Origin: Bacteroidota bacterium
GTDB taxonomy: Bacteria > Bacteroidota > Bacteroidia > Bacteroidales > NBLH01
Direction of reading: 5' to 3'
Assembly (NCBI GenBank): GCA_025361565.1
Contig: JANYKN010000144.1
Location: forward strand, 62,001 to 126,000
Length of the DNA: 64,000 nt
The position numbers were made by a program, and so were the translations under genes. Below the pieces are notes generated by a model, which saw only the letters and a list, made by a program, of their open reading frames with translations, did not search any database and was not told the origin of the DNA. Shown here piece by piece: positions 47,630 to 56,523 of the stretch (its first letter is position 1; each line of letters opens with the position of its first letter).

Positions 47630-48292
47630 TTGATTTACAAAAGACAATATTCCTATATCTATCTTCCTGCTATTCTGGTTCTTAGCATGTGGCTGGTAAA
47701 ATTCATCGAATATTATTATGTCCTTGATTTTAAATATTTTGGCATTTATCCAAGAGATATAAAAACCTTGCCTGGAATATTTTTTTCGCCATTTATTCAT
47801 GGCGATTTTAAACATCTTTTGGGTAATTCAATGCCTATTTTTCTATTAAGTGCTGCAATCCTGTTTTTTTATAGGAAAATGGCCTATCAAATTATTTTTC
47901 TTTCATGGATTTTGACTGGTACAAGCGTTTGGTTGGGAGGAAGATATTCTTACCACATTGGAGCCAGTGGACTTGTTTATGCATTTTTTTCTTTTTTGTT
48001 TTTTTCTGGTGTTTTGAATAAGGAGCGTAAACTAATATCTATATCCTTGTTAGTCATCTTTTTATATGGTGGGCTCATTTGGGGTGTTTTACCCACAAAT
48101 AGCAATATTTCGTGGGAATCGCATTTATTCGGTTTTGCAATTGGATTTATTCTTGCATATTTTTTCGGAAAAGAGTATTTATATTCCGAACCTAAAATAA
48201 CTTATTCACAGCCAGAGGATTATATTGAAAAAAGCAGTACCCACGACTTGGAATATGAAATAAGATATTGGTTTAATGATAAACCTGAGTAG
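47630..48292 (+). CDS. Rhomboid-family intramembrane serine protease
   Basis: A 220-residue polytopic membrane protein with about six transmembrane segments. The catalytic dyad is visible as S113 in GASG and H165 in ESHLFGF, with N66 (GNSMP) for the oxyanion hole. Rhomboids cleave membrane-anchored substrates. The start is TTG (MIYKRQ), chosen because the first transmembrane segment begins soon after and the next Met is inside it. Confidence 0.88.
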   Translation: MIYKRQYSYIYLPAILVLSMWLVKFIEYYYVLDFKYFGIYPRDIKTLPGIFFSPFIHGDFKHLLGNSMPIFLLSAAILFFYRKMAYQIIFLSWILTGTSVWLGGRYSYHIGASGLVYAFFSFLFFSGVLNKERKLISISLLVIFLYGGLIWGVLPTNSNISWESHLFGFAIGFILAYFFGKEYLYSEPKITYSQPEDYIEKSSTHDLEYEIRYWFNDKPE

Positions 48293-48407
48293 GAAATTAC
48301 ATTTCCAAATCCACAATATCAGACATCTGTAATTTATTTTATGAATTATAAATTCGTTTTAACATTTTCTTATTAATATTACCATCCAAAATTTTAAACT
48401 TCACAAT

Positions 48408-48785
48408 ATGAAAAAAGTAATAAATACAATAGACGCCCCTAAAGCAATAGGGCCTTATAGTCAAGCAATTGAGGCGGGAAATACTTTGTATATTTCAGGC
48501 CAGATTCCAATAAATCCTGCAACAGCAAAAGTTGATGCTGTTGGCATTGAAGAACAAACAGAACAAGTAATGAAAAATATTGGGGCAATACTTAAAGAAG
48601 CAGGATATGGTTTCGAAAATGTTGTTAAATCCACTTGTTTATTGAGTGATATGGCAAATTTTGCAGGAATGAATAAAGTATATGGCTCTTACTATGTTCA
48701 AAATCCACCAGCAAGGGCGGCATTTGCTGTAAAAGAATTACCGCTTGGCGTAATGGTTGAAATTGAATGTATAGCTGTAAAATAG
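48408..48785 (+). CDS. ridA: RidA-family enamine/imine deaminase
   Basis: A 125-residue protein of the YjgF/YER057c/UK114 family. RidA hydrolyses reactive 2-aminoacrylate-type intermediates produced by PLP enzymes. Conserved segments AIGPYSQAIEAGNTLYISGQIP, NIGAILKEAG and the catalytic Arg in NPPARAAFAVKELPLG are all present, and the length is normal. It is a single gene; a hairpin terminator follows after about 110 bases. Confidence 0.94.
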   Translation: MKKVINTIDAPKAIGPYSQAIEAGNTLYISGQIPINPATAKVDAVGIEEQTEQVMKNIGAILKEAGYGFENVVKSTCLLSDMANFAGMNKVYGSYYVQNPPARAAFAVKELPLGVMVEIECIAVK

Positions 48786-48896
48786 TTTAATCTTAAATTT
48801 GAAAATAGAATATTAAAAAAGGTTTATCTGTTTTGCTAATTGACATTAATTTAGATTCTCCTTTTAATTTTTAATTATTTTTAACAAAATATTTAC

Positions 48897-48953
48897 GAAA
48901 GAATGGATCAATTGAAATGACTTCTTCATATTAATTGGTTCATTCTTTTTTTA
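48897..48953 (+). terminator. Terminator downstream of ridA
   Basis: GAATGGATCAATT (48901-48913) pairs with AATTGGTTCATTC (48933-48945) over 13 positions including two G-U pairs, and is followed by seven T. Confidence 0.7.
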
Positions 48954-49020
48954 TAATTGTTATTAATTACTTTAATATTAGATAGTTGAATAATTTTCGG
49001 GGATGCAGTAATTTTTTTCT

Positions 49021-49035
49021 TTAGAATTAATCTAA
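49021..49035. promoter_or_regulatory. Fur/PerR-box-like palindrome
   Basis: TTAGAAT-T-AATCTAA is a 7-1-7 near-palindrome like the boxes bound by Fur-family regulators. It lies 30 bases upstream of the -7 element of the adjacent Fur-family gene, where autoregulation would act. A computational or footprinting test was not possible. Confidence 0.3.
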
Positions 49036-49064
49036 ATAAGCATGGTGGTTTCAAATAAATTTTA

Positions 49065-49072
49065 TAATTTTG
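49065..49072 (+). promoter_or_regulatory. Predicted -7 element of the Fur-family gene
   Basis: TAATTTTG is an exact TAnnTTTG match 30 bases before the ATG. Confidence 0.4.
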
Positions 49073-49102
49073 ATTCAGTTTAATTTTTAATTAGTCTAAA
49101 TT

Positions 49103-49564
49103 ATGATTTGTATAGAAACAAAAGATACAGTAAAGCAAGTTTTTATAGAATATCTGGAAAAAATGGGGCATAGAAAAACCCCTGAAAGGTTTGCTATACT
49201 TGAGGAGATATATTCTAGAGATGGACATTTCGACATTGAATCCCTTTATATTTTTATGAAGAATAAAAATTACAGGGTAAGCCGTGCTACTTTGTACAAT
49301 ACCATTGAACTATTATTGGATTGTAATCTGGTCGTAAAGCACCAGTTTGGAAAAAACATTGCCCAATTCGAAAAAGCGCACGAATGCCGACAACATGACC
49401 ACTTAATTTGTACAGAATGTGGCAAAGTAGTTGAATTCTGTGATCCCAGGATTCACGAAATTCAAACAACTGCATCGGAATTGATGAAATTTCATGTAGA
49501 TTACCATTCGCTATATTTTTATGGTATTTGCAGTGAATGTTCAAGGCAACAGGAAAAAAAATAG
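49103..49564 (+). CDS. Fur-family metalloregulator
   Basis: A 153-residue repressor. The N-terminal winged helix is [14 protein letters not shown]...[24 protein letters not shown]. The metal-binding dimerisation part has [20 protein letters not shown] and a C-terminal CSEC, giving two CxxC structural zinc sites. Family members respond to iron, zinc, manganese or peroxide; which applies here cannot be decided by eye. It is 71 bases upstream of purA, but purA has its own -7 box, so they may be separate units. Confidence 0.88.
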   Translation: MICIETKDTVKQVFIEYLEKMGHRKTPERFAILEEIYSRDGHFDIESLYIFMKNKNYRVSRATLYNTIELLLDCNLVVKHQFGKNIAQFEKAHECRQHDHLICTECGKVVEFCDPRIHEIQTTASELMKFHVDYHSLYFYGICSECSRQQEKK

Positions 49565-49594
49565 TGTTTTTTATAGAACTGCTTGAATTGTTTT

Positions 49595-49602
49595 TAAATT
49601 TG
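49595..49602 (+). promoter_or_regulatory. Predicted -7 element of purA
   Basis: TAAATTTG is an exact TAnnTTTG match 33 bases before the purA ATG, in the gap after the Fur-family gene. Confidence 0.4.
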
Positions 49603-49635
49603 CAACTTATATAAATTTTAACAAAAGTTGCAGAT

Positions 49636-50901
49636 ATGAAAATGGATATTTTGCTCGGACTCCAATGGGGTGATGAAGGAAAAGGAAAGATTGTCGATGT
49701 TTTAAGTCCTGAATATGATATTATTGCCAGGTTTCAGGGTGGACCAAATGCTGGTCATTCTCTAGAAATTGGTGATTTTAAGCATGTTTTACATACCATT
49801 CCTTCGGGCATTTTCCGCAAAGATACAGTTAATATTATCGGAAACGGTGTTGTTCTGGATCCCGTAATATTTATGAACGAAGTTGCAAAAATAAGAGAAA
49901 TAGCACCTGAGGGACTTAAATCACTATATATTTCGAAAAAAGCGCATTTAATCCTGCCTTCGCACAAAACACTTGATGCTGCTTCTGAAAAATCAAAAGG
50001 ACTCACTAAAATTGGATCTACATTAAAAGGAATTGGGCCAACCTATATGGATAAAACCGGACGAAATGGTTTGCGTGTCGGCGATATCATGTGTTCTGAT
50101 TTTAAACAAAAATATGATTTTCTGAAATCCAAACATCAGCAATTGTTAAAACAATATGATTTTGAAGTTGATGATGTTACCAATGAAGAAGAATGGTTTA
50201 AAGGAATAGAAGTATTGAAAAGTTTTCAACTTATTGAATGTGAGTATTTTGTTAACAATGCAATAAATCAAAATAAAAAAATACTTGCAGAGGGGGCTCA
50301 AGGAACACTGCTTGATATTGAATATGGTTCATATCCATTCGTAACATCTTCAAATACAGTAAGTTCTGGAGCTTGTACTGGTCTTGGGATAGCACCAAAT
50401 CGATTGGGTAAAATTTATGGTATTTTTAAATCATATTGCACAAGGGTTGGAAGTGGACCTTTTCCAACTGAATTATTTGATGCAGATGGCGAATACCTTC
50501 AATCAAAAGGCCATGAATTTGGAGCTACTACTGGGCGAAGACGACGTTGTGGATGGATGGATTTGCCAACACTTAAATATTCGATTATGTTAAATGGAGT
50601 TACAGATCTGATCATGACAAAATCAGATGTTTTAAGTGGAATGGAATCTTTTAAAGTTGCCGTTGCTTATGATGTTGATGGTATACAGACCGAAGAAGTC
50701 CCTTTTAATTATGTCGACAAATTAATGCCGGTGTACAAAGAATTTAAAGGTTGGAAAGAAGATATTAGCAAAATAAAATCATTCAATGATTTACCGTTGG
50801 AGCTAAAACAATATATTGAATTTGTAGAAAAAGAAACTGGAATTCCTGTTTCAATTGTATCGGTTGGACCGGATAGGGACGAAACCATTATTAGAAAATA
50901 G
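49636..50901 (+). CDS. purA: Adenylosuccinate synthetase
   Basis: A 421-residue cytoplasmic enzyme that joins IMP and aspartate with GTP, the first committed step to AMP. The P-loop-like LQWGDEGKGK is at 9-18, with GPNAGHSLEI, IGPTYMDKTGRNGLRVGD and EGAQGTLLDIEYGSYPFVTSS following in the normal order. Length is as expected. Together with guaB in this window both exits from IMP are represented, though the genes are far apart. Confidence 0.97.
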   Translation: MKMDILLGLQWGDEGKGKIVDVLSPEYDIIARFQGGPNAGHSLEIGDFKHVLHTIPSGIFRKDTVNIIGNGVVLDPVIFMNEVAKIREIAPEGLKSLYISKKAHLILPSHKTLDAASEKSKGLTKIGSTLKGIGPTYMDKTGRNGLRVGDIMCSDFKQKYDFLKSKHQQLLKQYDFEVDDVTNEEEWFKGIEVLKSFQLIECEYFVNNAINQNKKILAEGAQGTLLDIEYGSYPFVTSSNTVSSGACTGLGIAPNRLGKIYGIFKSYCTRVGSGPFPTELFDADGEYLQSKGHEFGATTGRRRRCGWMDLPTLKYSIMLNGVTDLIMTKSDVLSGMESFKVAVAYDVDGIQTEEVPFNYVDKLMPVYKEFKGWKEDISKIKSFNDLPLELKQYIEFVEKETGIPVSIVSVGPDRDETIIRK

Positions 50902-51027
50902 AAGCGAAAATTTCGAATTAATTTCTTCTGTGAAATTGAAATCAAAAATCGTTTTTTTTAGCCAATGCTTCATATTTAAGCACTTGTATTTTTAATAGAC
51001 TTTAAGTATTTGTTAATCAATTTAATC

Positions 51028-51693
51028 ATGGCAAAAACAGCTTGTATTTTTGGATCAACAGGCTTAGTAGGTTCACACATGCTTACTATCCTGTCAGAAG
51101 ATAAGCGCTATGGAAAAATTGTTTTGTTTAATCGTTCTTTCCAAGAAATTGAAAATGCTAAGATAGAACAGATAGTTGCCGATTATAATTCCATTAATCA
51201 ATTTGCCATTCAACTTAAGGCTGATGAGTATTATTGTTGCTTGGGAACAACCATCAAAAAAGCAAAAACAAAAGAAGCATTTGAATATGTCGATTTGCAT
51301 TTGCCTGTGACTATTGCAAAACTTGCATTGGAGAATAAAGTACCCAAAGTATTAGTTGTTTCTTCAATTGGTTCATCATCAAAAAGTAAAACCTTTTATT
51401 TAAACGTAAAAGGCAGAATGGAAGAGGAAATTGGCAAACTTGGAATTGAAAAATTGTACTTTTTCAAGCCTTCCATGCTTTTGGGAAAGAGGAACGAAAG
51501 TCGTTTGGGTGAAGCTGTTGGACAGGTAGTAATGAAATTATTTGGGTTTTTATTGTTTGGAAAAGTTAGAAAATACAAGGCAATTGAAGCCAAAATTGTA
51601 GCCAAAGCAATGGTATTTGTTGCCAATGGCAATTTTAGCAAGTCAGTTTTTGAATCTGATGAAATTCAGGAACTCGGAATTAAAGTAGAATAA
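51028..51693 (+). CDS. NAD(P)-binding Rossmann-fold protein
   Basis: A 221-residue short atypical SDR related to the TIP30/HIM1 type. The dinucleotide-binding motif is FGSTGLVGSHML at the N-terminus, followed by a CCLGTTIKKAKTKEAFEYVDLH segment and VVSSIGSSSKSKTFYLNVKGRMEEEI carrying the Tyr/Lys-like region. The ATG at 51028 is preferred over an upstream TTG because it begins right at the Rossmann strand. It is followed after seven bases by mnmD and is probably co-transcribed. Substrate unknown. Confidence 0.8.
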   Translation: MAKTACIFGSTGLVGSHMLTILSEDKRYGKIVLFNRSFQEIENAKIEQIVADYNSINQFAIQLKADEYYCCLGTTIKKAKTKEAFEYVDLHLPVTIAKLALENKVPKVLVVSSIGSSSKSKTFYLNVKGRMEEEIGKLGIEKLYFFKPSMLLGKRNESRLGEAVGQVVMKLFGFLLFGKVRKYKAIEAKIVAKAMVFVANGNFSKSVFESDEIQELGIKVE

Positions 51694-51700
51694 TTTAATC

Positions 51701-52366
51701 ATGATAGATCCTCAAATTGTTAAAACAGCTGATGGTTCCGATACCATTTATTTACCAGAATTGGATGAAACCTATCATTCTATTTTTGGTGCTGTTCAAG
51801 AGGCAAATCATATTTTTATTGAGAATGGTTTAAAATTTATTAAAAAGAATTCAATTACAGTTCTTGAAATTGGTTTTGGAACTGGTCTAAATGCCTTGTT
51901 GACTGCCAAATATGCTATAGAAAATGACCTGAAAATTGAATTTATTACCATTGAAAAATTTCCTTTAGCCAATGAACTTCTTGTTCAATTAAGTTATGCA
52001 AATCATTCGAACCCGGATGAAATGTTATTTCGCAAAATCCATGATGCTGAATGGGAAAAACCAACTATCATCAATTCATATTTTAGTGTTCAAAAAATTA
52101 AGGGAGATATTCTAAACCCTGATTTTGAAATCAATAAAGAAATAGATATTATTTTTTTTGACGCTTTTGCACCTTCAAAACAAGGCGAAATTTGGGACGA
52201 AAAAGTGTTTAAATTGCTTTATCAATATTTGAACATGGATGGAATCCTGGTTACATACTCATCGGCAGGAATAGTAAAAAGGGCTCTTCGAACTTCAGGA
52301 TTTAACGTAAAAAGGTTGATTGGCCCCCCAGGAAAGCACCATATTTTGCTGGCTTCGAAATTATAA
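51701..52366 (+). CDS. mnmD: tRNA 5-methylaminomethyl-2-thiouridine methyltransferase MnmD
   Basis: A 221-residue SAM-dependent methyltransferase corresponding to the MnmC2 half of E. coli MnmC, here as a stand-alone protein. The SAM site is EIGFGTGLNALLT, and the family segment DAFAPSKQGEIWDEKVF and the C-terminal YSSAGIVKRALRTSGFNVKRLIGPPGKHHILLA are clear. It methylates the wobble-uridine side chain of certain tRNAs. The FAD domain of MnmC is missing, as is usual in Bacteroidota. Confidence 0.9.
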   Translation: MIDPQIVKTADGSDTIYLPELDETYHSIFGAVQEANHIFIENGLKFIKKNSITVLEIGFGTGLNALLTAKYAIENDLKIEFITIEKFPLANELLVQLSYANHSNPDEMLFRKIHDAEWEKPTIINSYFSVQKIKGDILNPDFEINKEIDIIFFDAFAPSKQGEIWDEKVFKLLYQYLNMDGILVTYSSAGIVKRALRTSGFNVKRLIGPPGKHHILLASKL

Positions 52367-52711
52367 TTTTAGATGTCAAACTTAAATAGTTCAAGTTTTG
52401 GGAGCATTTAAAATAGAGTAAAAAGGAACTTAATTACTTAAAAAAGGGCTTTGTTGGATAGGATTTATTTATCAATTTTGAAAAATTGAAATACATATAC
52501 AGAAAATAACCTTTTGATTAGTTAATAAAAAATATTTAGTTTAAATAACAGATAATTAACAAAATACGTAAATATCACAGAATATTGACCTTCCGTTATT
52601 CGAATCTGCTATTAAAAATACAAGATATTATTTATTGCTTCTTTTAAAACAGTGGTTATTATTACTATATTTATTAACGAGATAACTAAATATTTATGAG
52701 GAGGAAACACA
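52367..52711. other. Intergenic region upstream of the ETF genes
   Basis: About 345 bases, AT-rich. A short inverted repeat TCAATTTT/AAAATTGA (52472-52489) lies downstream of mnmD without a T run. No clear promoter was found, but the ETF:quinone oxidoreductase gene has a strong ribosome-binding site at the right end. Confidence 0.4.
52699..52704 (+). promoter_or_regulatory. Strong Shine-Dalgarno site
   Basis: AGGAGG sits seven bases before the ATG at 52712. Most genes in this window have no recognisable site, in keeping with Bacteroidota, so this is exceptional. Confidence 0.7.
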
Positions 52712-54370
52712 ATGTATAGTGCTGATACAGTATCAACGGATGTGTTAATAATAGGAGGAGGGCCATCCGGATTGGCCACTTCGATACACCTAGCTGACAT
52801 ACTAAAAAAGAAGGGCATAAACCGCCGAATTTTGCTTATTGAAAAAGGCAGTTCAATCGGAAGCCATATTATTTCAGGGGCAGTGATAAAAACCGATGTT
52901 TTTAAAGAATTATTGCCGGATGTGGACTTTAACGAAATTCCTTTTAATGCAAAAGTAACAAAAGACAATACAATTTTTCTGAGGGAAAAAGGTTCTATTT
53001 CTTTTCCATTCCATGTGCCTTATATGAACAATATTGGCAACTATACCGCTTCGTTGGGACAAGTTTGTAGATATTTGGCCAAAATAGCCGAACAAAAAGA
53101 TGTTGAAATATACCCTGGATTTGCTGTTGACGAAATTCTTTATAGCGATGGAAAAGTAATTGGTGCCAAAACAAAAGATACAGGTATCGATCATCATGGC
53201 CATAAGCTTGATAACTTCCAGGAAGGAACCAGGATTGAAGCCAAAATTACCATCTTTGCTGAAGGAACCCGTGGCAGTTTGGCAAAAATGCTTATCAAAA
53301 AATATGATTTGGAGAATGGCAGGAACAAACAGATCTATTCCCTTGGTTGTAAAGAATTGTGGAGCGTTCCCGAAGGAAACATCAAACCAGGGCAAGTTAT
53401 TCATACCATGGGATATCCACTGGACATGGATGAATTTGGTGGAGGATTTATTTATGGTTTAAACGACAATAAAGTTGCACTTGGATTGGTAATTGGGCTT
53501 GACTATAAAGATCCCTCATTTGATGCGCATGATGCTTTTCAGATATGGAAAACCAACCCGGTAATTTCAAAAATATTAAAAGGCGGCCGGATTATTGAAT
53601 ACGGTGCAAAAACCCTTCCTGAAGGTGGCTATTATGCCATTCCAAAATTATTTACAGATAATGCCATGATAGTTGGTGACAGTGCCGGATTTGTAACAAT
53701 GCCAGCACTAAAAGGTGTTCATTTGGCAATTAAATCAGGAATGTTGGCTGCCCAGACTGCTGCTGATGCGCTTGAAAAAAACGATACTTCGGCAAGCTCT
53801 CTTCAACAATATGAAATGCTGGTTAAAAATAGCTTTATTTATAAGGAAATGTATCCCATGCGAAATGTAAGACAAGGTTTTGCAAAAGGATTAATTCCTG
53901 GTATTTTTCATTTTGCCACCCAAATCATTACAGGTGGCGCAGGTTTCTTTGGTAGACTCAGAACTCATTCCGACAGCGAAGCAACCCTCAAATTAAGCGA
54001 ATTAAGAAAAAAACCATTTAAAGAAAGATTCAAAGGGAAATTGGAATTCGACAAAGTTCTTACTTTCGATAAAGTAACCGATGTTTATTATTCTAAAGTT
54101 AGCCATGATGAGCAACAAGTTGGGCATTTGCAAATTAACAATCAAACATCATTTGAAACTGTTAACATCAAATTGTATGGGGCTCCTTGTCAATTCTTCT
54201 GTTCTGCCGAAGTTTACGAGTTGCATAATAGCAAAACCGGGCACCAGGAACTTAGAATACATGCCGAAAACTGCTTGCATTGCAAAACATGCGATATTAA
54301 ATCTCCAAGCGATGGAGTTACTTGGGTTGTTCCCAATGGCGGCAATGGACCGGAATATGAAAATATGTAA
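52712..54370 (+). CDS. Electron-transfer flavoprotein:quinone oxidoreductase
   Basis: A 552-residue flavoprotein of the ETF-QO/FixC family. The FAD-binding VLIIGGGPSGLATSIHLA begins near residue 11. The C-terminal 4Fe-4S domain has CQFFCSAEVYE and CLHCKTCDIKSPSDGVTWVVPNGG, giving the four cluster cysteines. It takes electrons from ETF and passes them to membrane quinone. It is followed after 21 bases by the fused EtfBA gene. Length and the cluster domain match full-length ETF-QO rather than short FixC. Confidence 0.95.
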   Translation: MYSADTVSTDVLIIGGGPSGLATSIHLADILKKKGINRRILLIEKGSSIGSHIISGAVIKTDVFKELLPDVDFNEIPFNAKVTKDNTIFLREKGSISFPFHVPYMNNIGNYTASLGQVCRYLAKIAEQKDVEIYPGFAVDEILYSDGKVIGAKTKDTGIDHHGHKLDNFQEGTRIEAKITIFAEGTRGSLAKMLIKKYDLENGRNKQIYSLGCKELWSVPEGNIKPGQVIHTMGYPLDMDEFGGGFIYGLNDNKVALGLVIGLDYKDPSFDAHDAFQIWKTNPVISKILKGGRIIEYGAKTLPEGGYYAIPKLFTDNAMIVGDSAGFVTMPALKGVHLAIKSGMLAAQTAADALEKNDTSASSLQQYEMLVKNSFIYKEMYPMRNVRQGFAKGLIPGIFHFATQIITGGAGFFGRLRTHSDSEATLKLSELRKKPFKERFKGKLEFDKVLTFDKVTDVYYSKVSHDEQQVGHLQINNQTSFETVNIKLYGAPCQFFCSAEVYELHNSKTGHQELRIHAENCLHCKTCDIKSPSDGVTWVVPNGGNGPEYENM

Positions 54371-54391
54371 TAACCAAAGAAATTTTTAAAA

Positions 54392-56335
54392 ATGGCTCTA
54401 ACAATAATAAGTTTAATTAAACAAGTGCCTCTTCCAAGCGAAATGAGAATGGGGGAAGACGGCTTGATGGATAGGACAAAAGCAAAATCGATTATTAACA
54501 TAGATTGTCAATTTGGATTAGAAGCAGGTCTGCAATTAAAAAAGGAATACCCCGATGCAAAACTAATTGTATGTTCAATGGGCCCTCCATCTTTTGAAGC
54601 AGCGTTAAGAACCGCTATTTCTATGGGTTATGATGAAGCTTATCTCTTATCAGATAGAAAATTAGGAGGCAGCGATACTTTTGCAACCGGATTGGCAATT
54701 TCAACCATGCTAAAACATCTGGGTTTTACAAAAGATTCGAAAGAACCTTTTATTATTTTGGCAGGCCGACAAACAAGTGATGGCGATACAGCGCACGTTC
54801 CATCGCAGGTTGCTGAAAATTTGGGCATTCCTCAAGCAACATTTATCGAAACCTTAAAAGCCGATGGCGAAGGTAACGTAATTGCCAAAAGGATAATTGA
54901 GGGCGGTTATCAAATGATGAAATTGCCTATGCCTTGCACCATTTCTTTAACTCCAACTGGAACACCACCCCGCAAACCGTCATTAAGCGGTGCCATAAAA
55001 GCCAGAAATATTTCTATTACTACTTTTGGTATTGATGATATTGGACTTGGAACCGAAAAAATAGGGATCAATGGTTCACCAACCATCGTTTCTAAAGTGG
55101 TTAATATTGTAAGCGAAAGGGCTCCTATTACCATGTCGGAAGGACACAATGAAGCTGCACTGGTTGATAGCTTGATTAAAAATTTTAAGAAGGGCGGCAA
55201 TGTTCTTGAGAAAAAAGAAAAAGTAGCTAAAAAAGAGAGTGATAGACCTGATTTTCCAGAAGTTGATTTGAGAAATGGATCAAGGGGAATTCTGACTTGG
55301 GCAGAGGTAACAAACGGCAAATTATCAAGGCCATCGCTTGAATTATTGACTCCTGCCCGAAATTTAGCCAACCAATTGGGAAATGACACCAAAGTAACAA
55401 CGCTGATGATTGGAAAAGGTGTAAAATCTTTGGCGCAAACCCTTATCGAACATGGTTCTGACGAGGTGATTGTTGTAGAAGACGATAGGCTCGAAGAATA
55501 TTTGGTGCTGCCATTTTCGAATATTTTTGCTCAAGTAATTAAAGAAAGAAAACCTGAAATTGCACTTTTTGCTGCAACCACTTCAGGACGTGAATTGGCT
55601 CCTAGAATTGGTGTTAAAACCGATAGCGGTGTAACAGCCGATTGCACCGGTCTTGAAATTGGTGAATATGTCGATAAAAAAGAAAAGTCAATCATTACGC
55701 CAATTCTCGAATCCAGAAGGCCAACTTATGGCGAAAGTAAATTGGCCACTATTTTAGGATTTGTTTTTCCTCAAATTTCAACTGCACGCGCAGGAACATT
55801 TGAAGTACCGCAAAGGGTTGAAGGCAGAACGGGCATTGTTTCCAGTTTTAATCCCATACTTGACGGAAAAGATTTTATTGTAGAAATCTTACAAACAGTT
55901 AGGGGCGAGGGTGGCTTGCAAAACCTTTTCGAGGCTGATATCATCGTTTCTGGAGGCCGAGGAACAACAAGCGATGGTTTGGGCTTGATTAAAAAGTTGG
56001 CCGAAGAACTTAACAACAAAGGCATCAATACCGAGTGGGCATGTAGCCGTCCGGTTGTTGATGAAGGTATTACGGAATATGCAAGGCAAGTTGGCCAAAC
56101 TGGTAAAACAATCAGGCCAAAAGTATATATTGCAGTGGGTATTTCAGGAGCTATTCAACATATAGCTGGAATGAAGGAATCAGAAAAGATAATTGCAATC
56201 GATCATAACCCAAAAGCTTCCATTTTTAATAATGCCGATTTTGGTATTGTTGGTGAGTATCAGGATATTTTACCTGAATTGATTGAACGGGTAAAAAGCG
56301 GTTTTACTTTTGGTATTGAAGCTAAAAAGGCATAA
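54392..56335 (+). CDS. Electron transfer flavoprotein, beta-alpha fusion (EtfBA)
   Basis: A 647-residue protein in which both ETF subunits are one chain. Residues 1-260 are the beta subunit (ISLIKQVPLP, CQFGLEAGLQL, GRQTSDGDTAHVPSQVAE, SLTPTGTPPRKPSL). A charged linker (about 262-292) follows. Residues about 295-647 are the alpha subunit, with the FAD-binding C-terminus (GRTGIVSSFNP, VSGGRGTTSDGLGLIKKLAEEL, YIAVGISGAIQHIAGMKESEKIIAIDHNP). It collects electrons from acyl-CoA or other dehydrogenases and hands them to ETF-QO next door. No dehydrogenase gene is adjacent. Confidence 0.94.
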   Translation: MALTIISLIKQVPLPSEMRMGEDGLMDRTKAKSIINIDCQFGLEAGLQLKKEYPDAKLIVCSMGPPSFEAALRTAISMGYDEAYLLSDRKLGGSDTFATGLAISTMLKHLGFTKDSKEPFIILAGRQTSDGDTAHVPSQVAENLGIPQATFIETLKADGEGNVIAKRIIEGGYQMMKLPMPCTISLTPTGTPPRKPSLSGAIKARNISITTFGIDDIGLGTEKIGINGSPTIVSKVVNIVSERAPITMSEGHNEAALVDSLIKNFKKGGNVLEKKEKVAKKESDRPDFPEVDLRNGSRGILTWAEVTNGKLSRPSLELLTPARNLANQLGNDTKVTTLMIGKGVKSLAQTLIEHGSDEVIVVEDDRLEEYLVLPFSNIFAQVIKERKPEIALFAATTSGRELAPRIGVKTDSGVTADCTGLEIGEYVDKKEKSIITPILESRRPTYGESKLATILGFVFPQISTARAGTFEVPQRVEGRTGIVSSFNPILDGKDFIVEILQTVRGEGGLQNLFEADIIVSGGRGTTSDGLGLIKKLAEELNNKGINTEWACSRPVVDEGITEYARQVGQTGKTIRPKVYIAVGISGAIQHIAGMKESEKIIAIDHNPKASIFNNADFGIVGEYQDILPELIERVKSGFTFGIEAKKA

Positions 56336-56360
56336 TGAATTAGACAAATTATTTTAAATG

Positions 56361-56399
56361 AAAAGGCAGTCTGTAAATTTTTATAGACTGCCTTTTTTT
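56361..56399 (+). terminator. Terminator after the ETF operon
   Basis: The stem GGCAGTCTGTA/TATAGACTGCC at about 56365-56392 (with one mismatch) is followed by seven T. It closes the two-gene ETF operon. Confidence 0.85.
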
Positions 56400-56523
56400 G
56401 ATTGAAATTTTAAGTCGAATATTATTTCGAGATTATATTTAATTTTGTGTTAAAAACTATTTTATTCAATTTTAATATACTGGAAGTTGAATTTCATCTA
56501 AGTAATAAGTTAAATTATAAAAA

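Larger units (their letters stand above)
48786..49102. other. Intergenic region before the Fur-family gene
   Basis: About 320 bases containing the ridA terminator, a 15-base Fur/PerR-box-like sequence at 49021-49035, and the -7 element of the Fur-family gene at 49065-49072. Confidence 0.5.

Noticed and set aside
53160-55392. Open frames of 100-164 codons on either strand inside the ETF-QO and EtfBA genes
   Set aside because: They overlap genes with complete family motifs and have no start signals or family features of their own.
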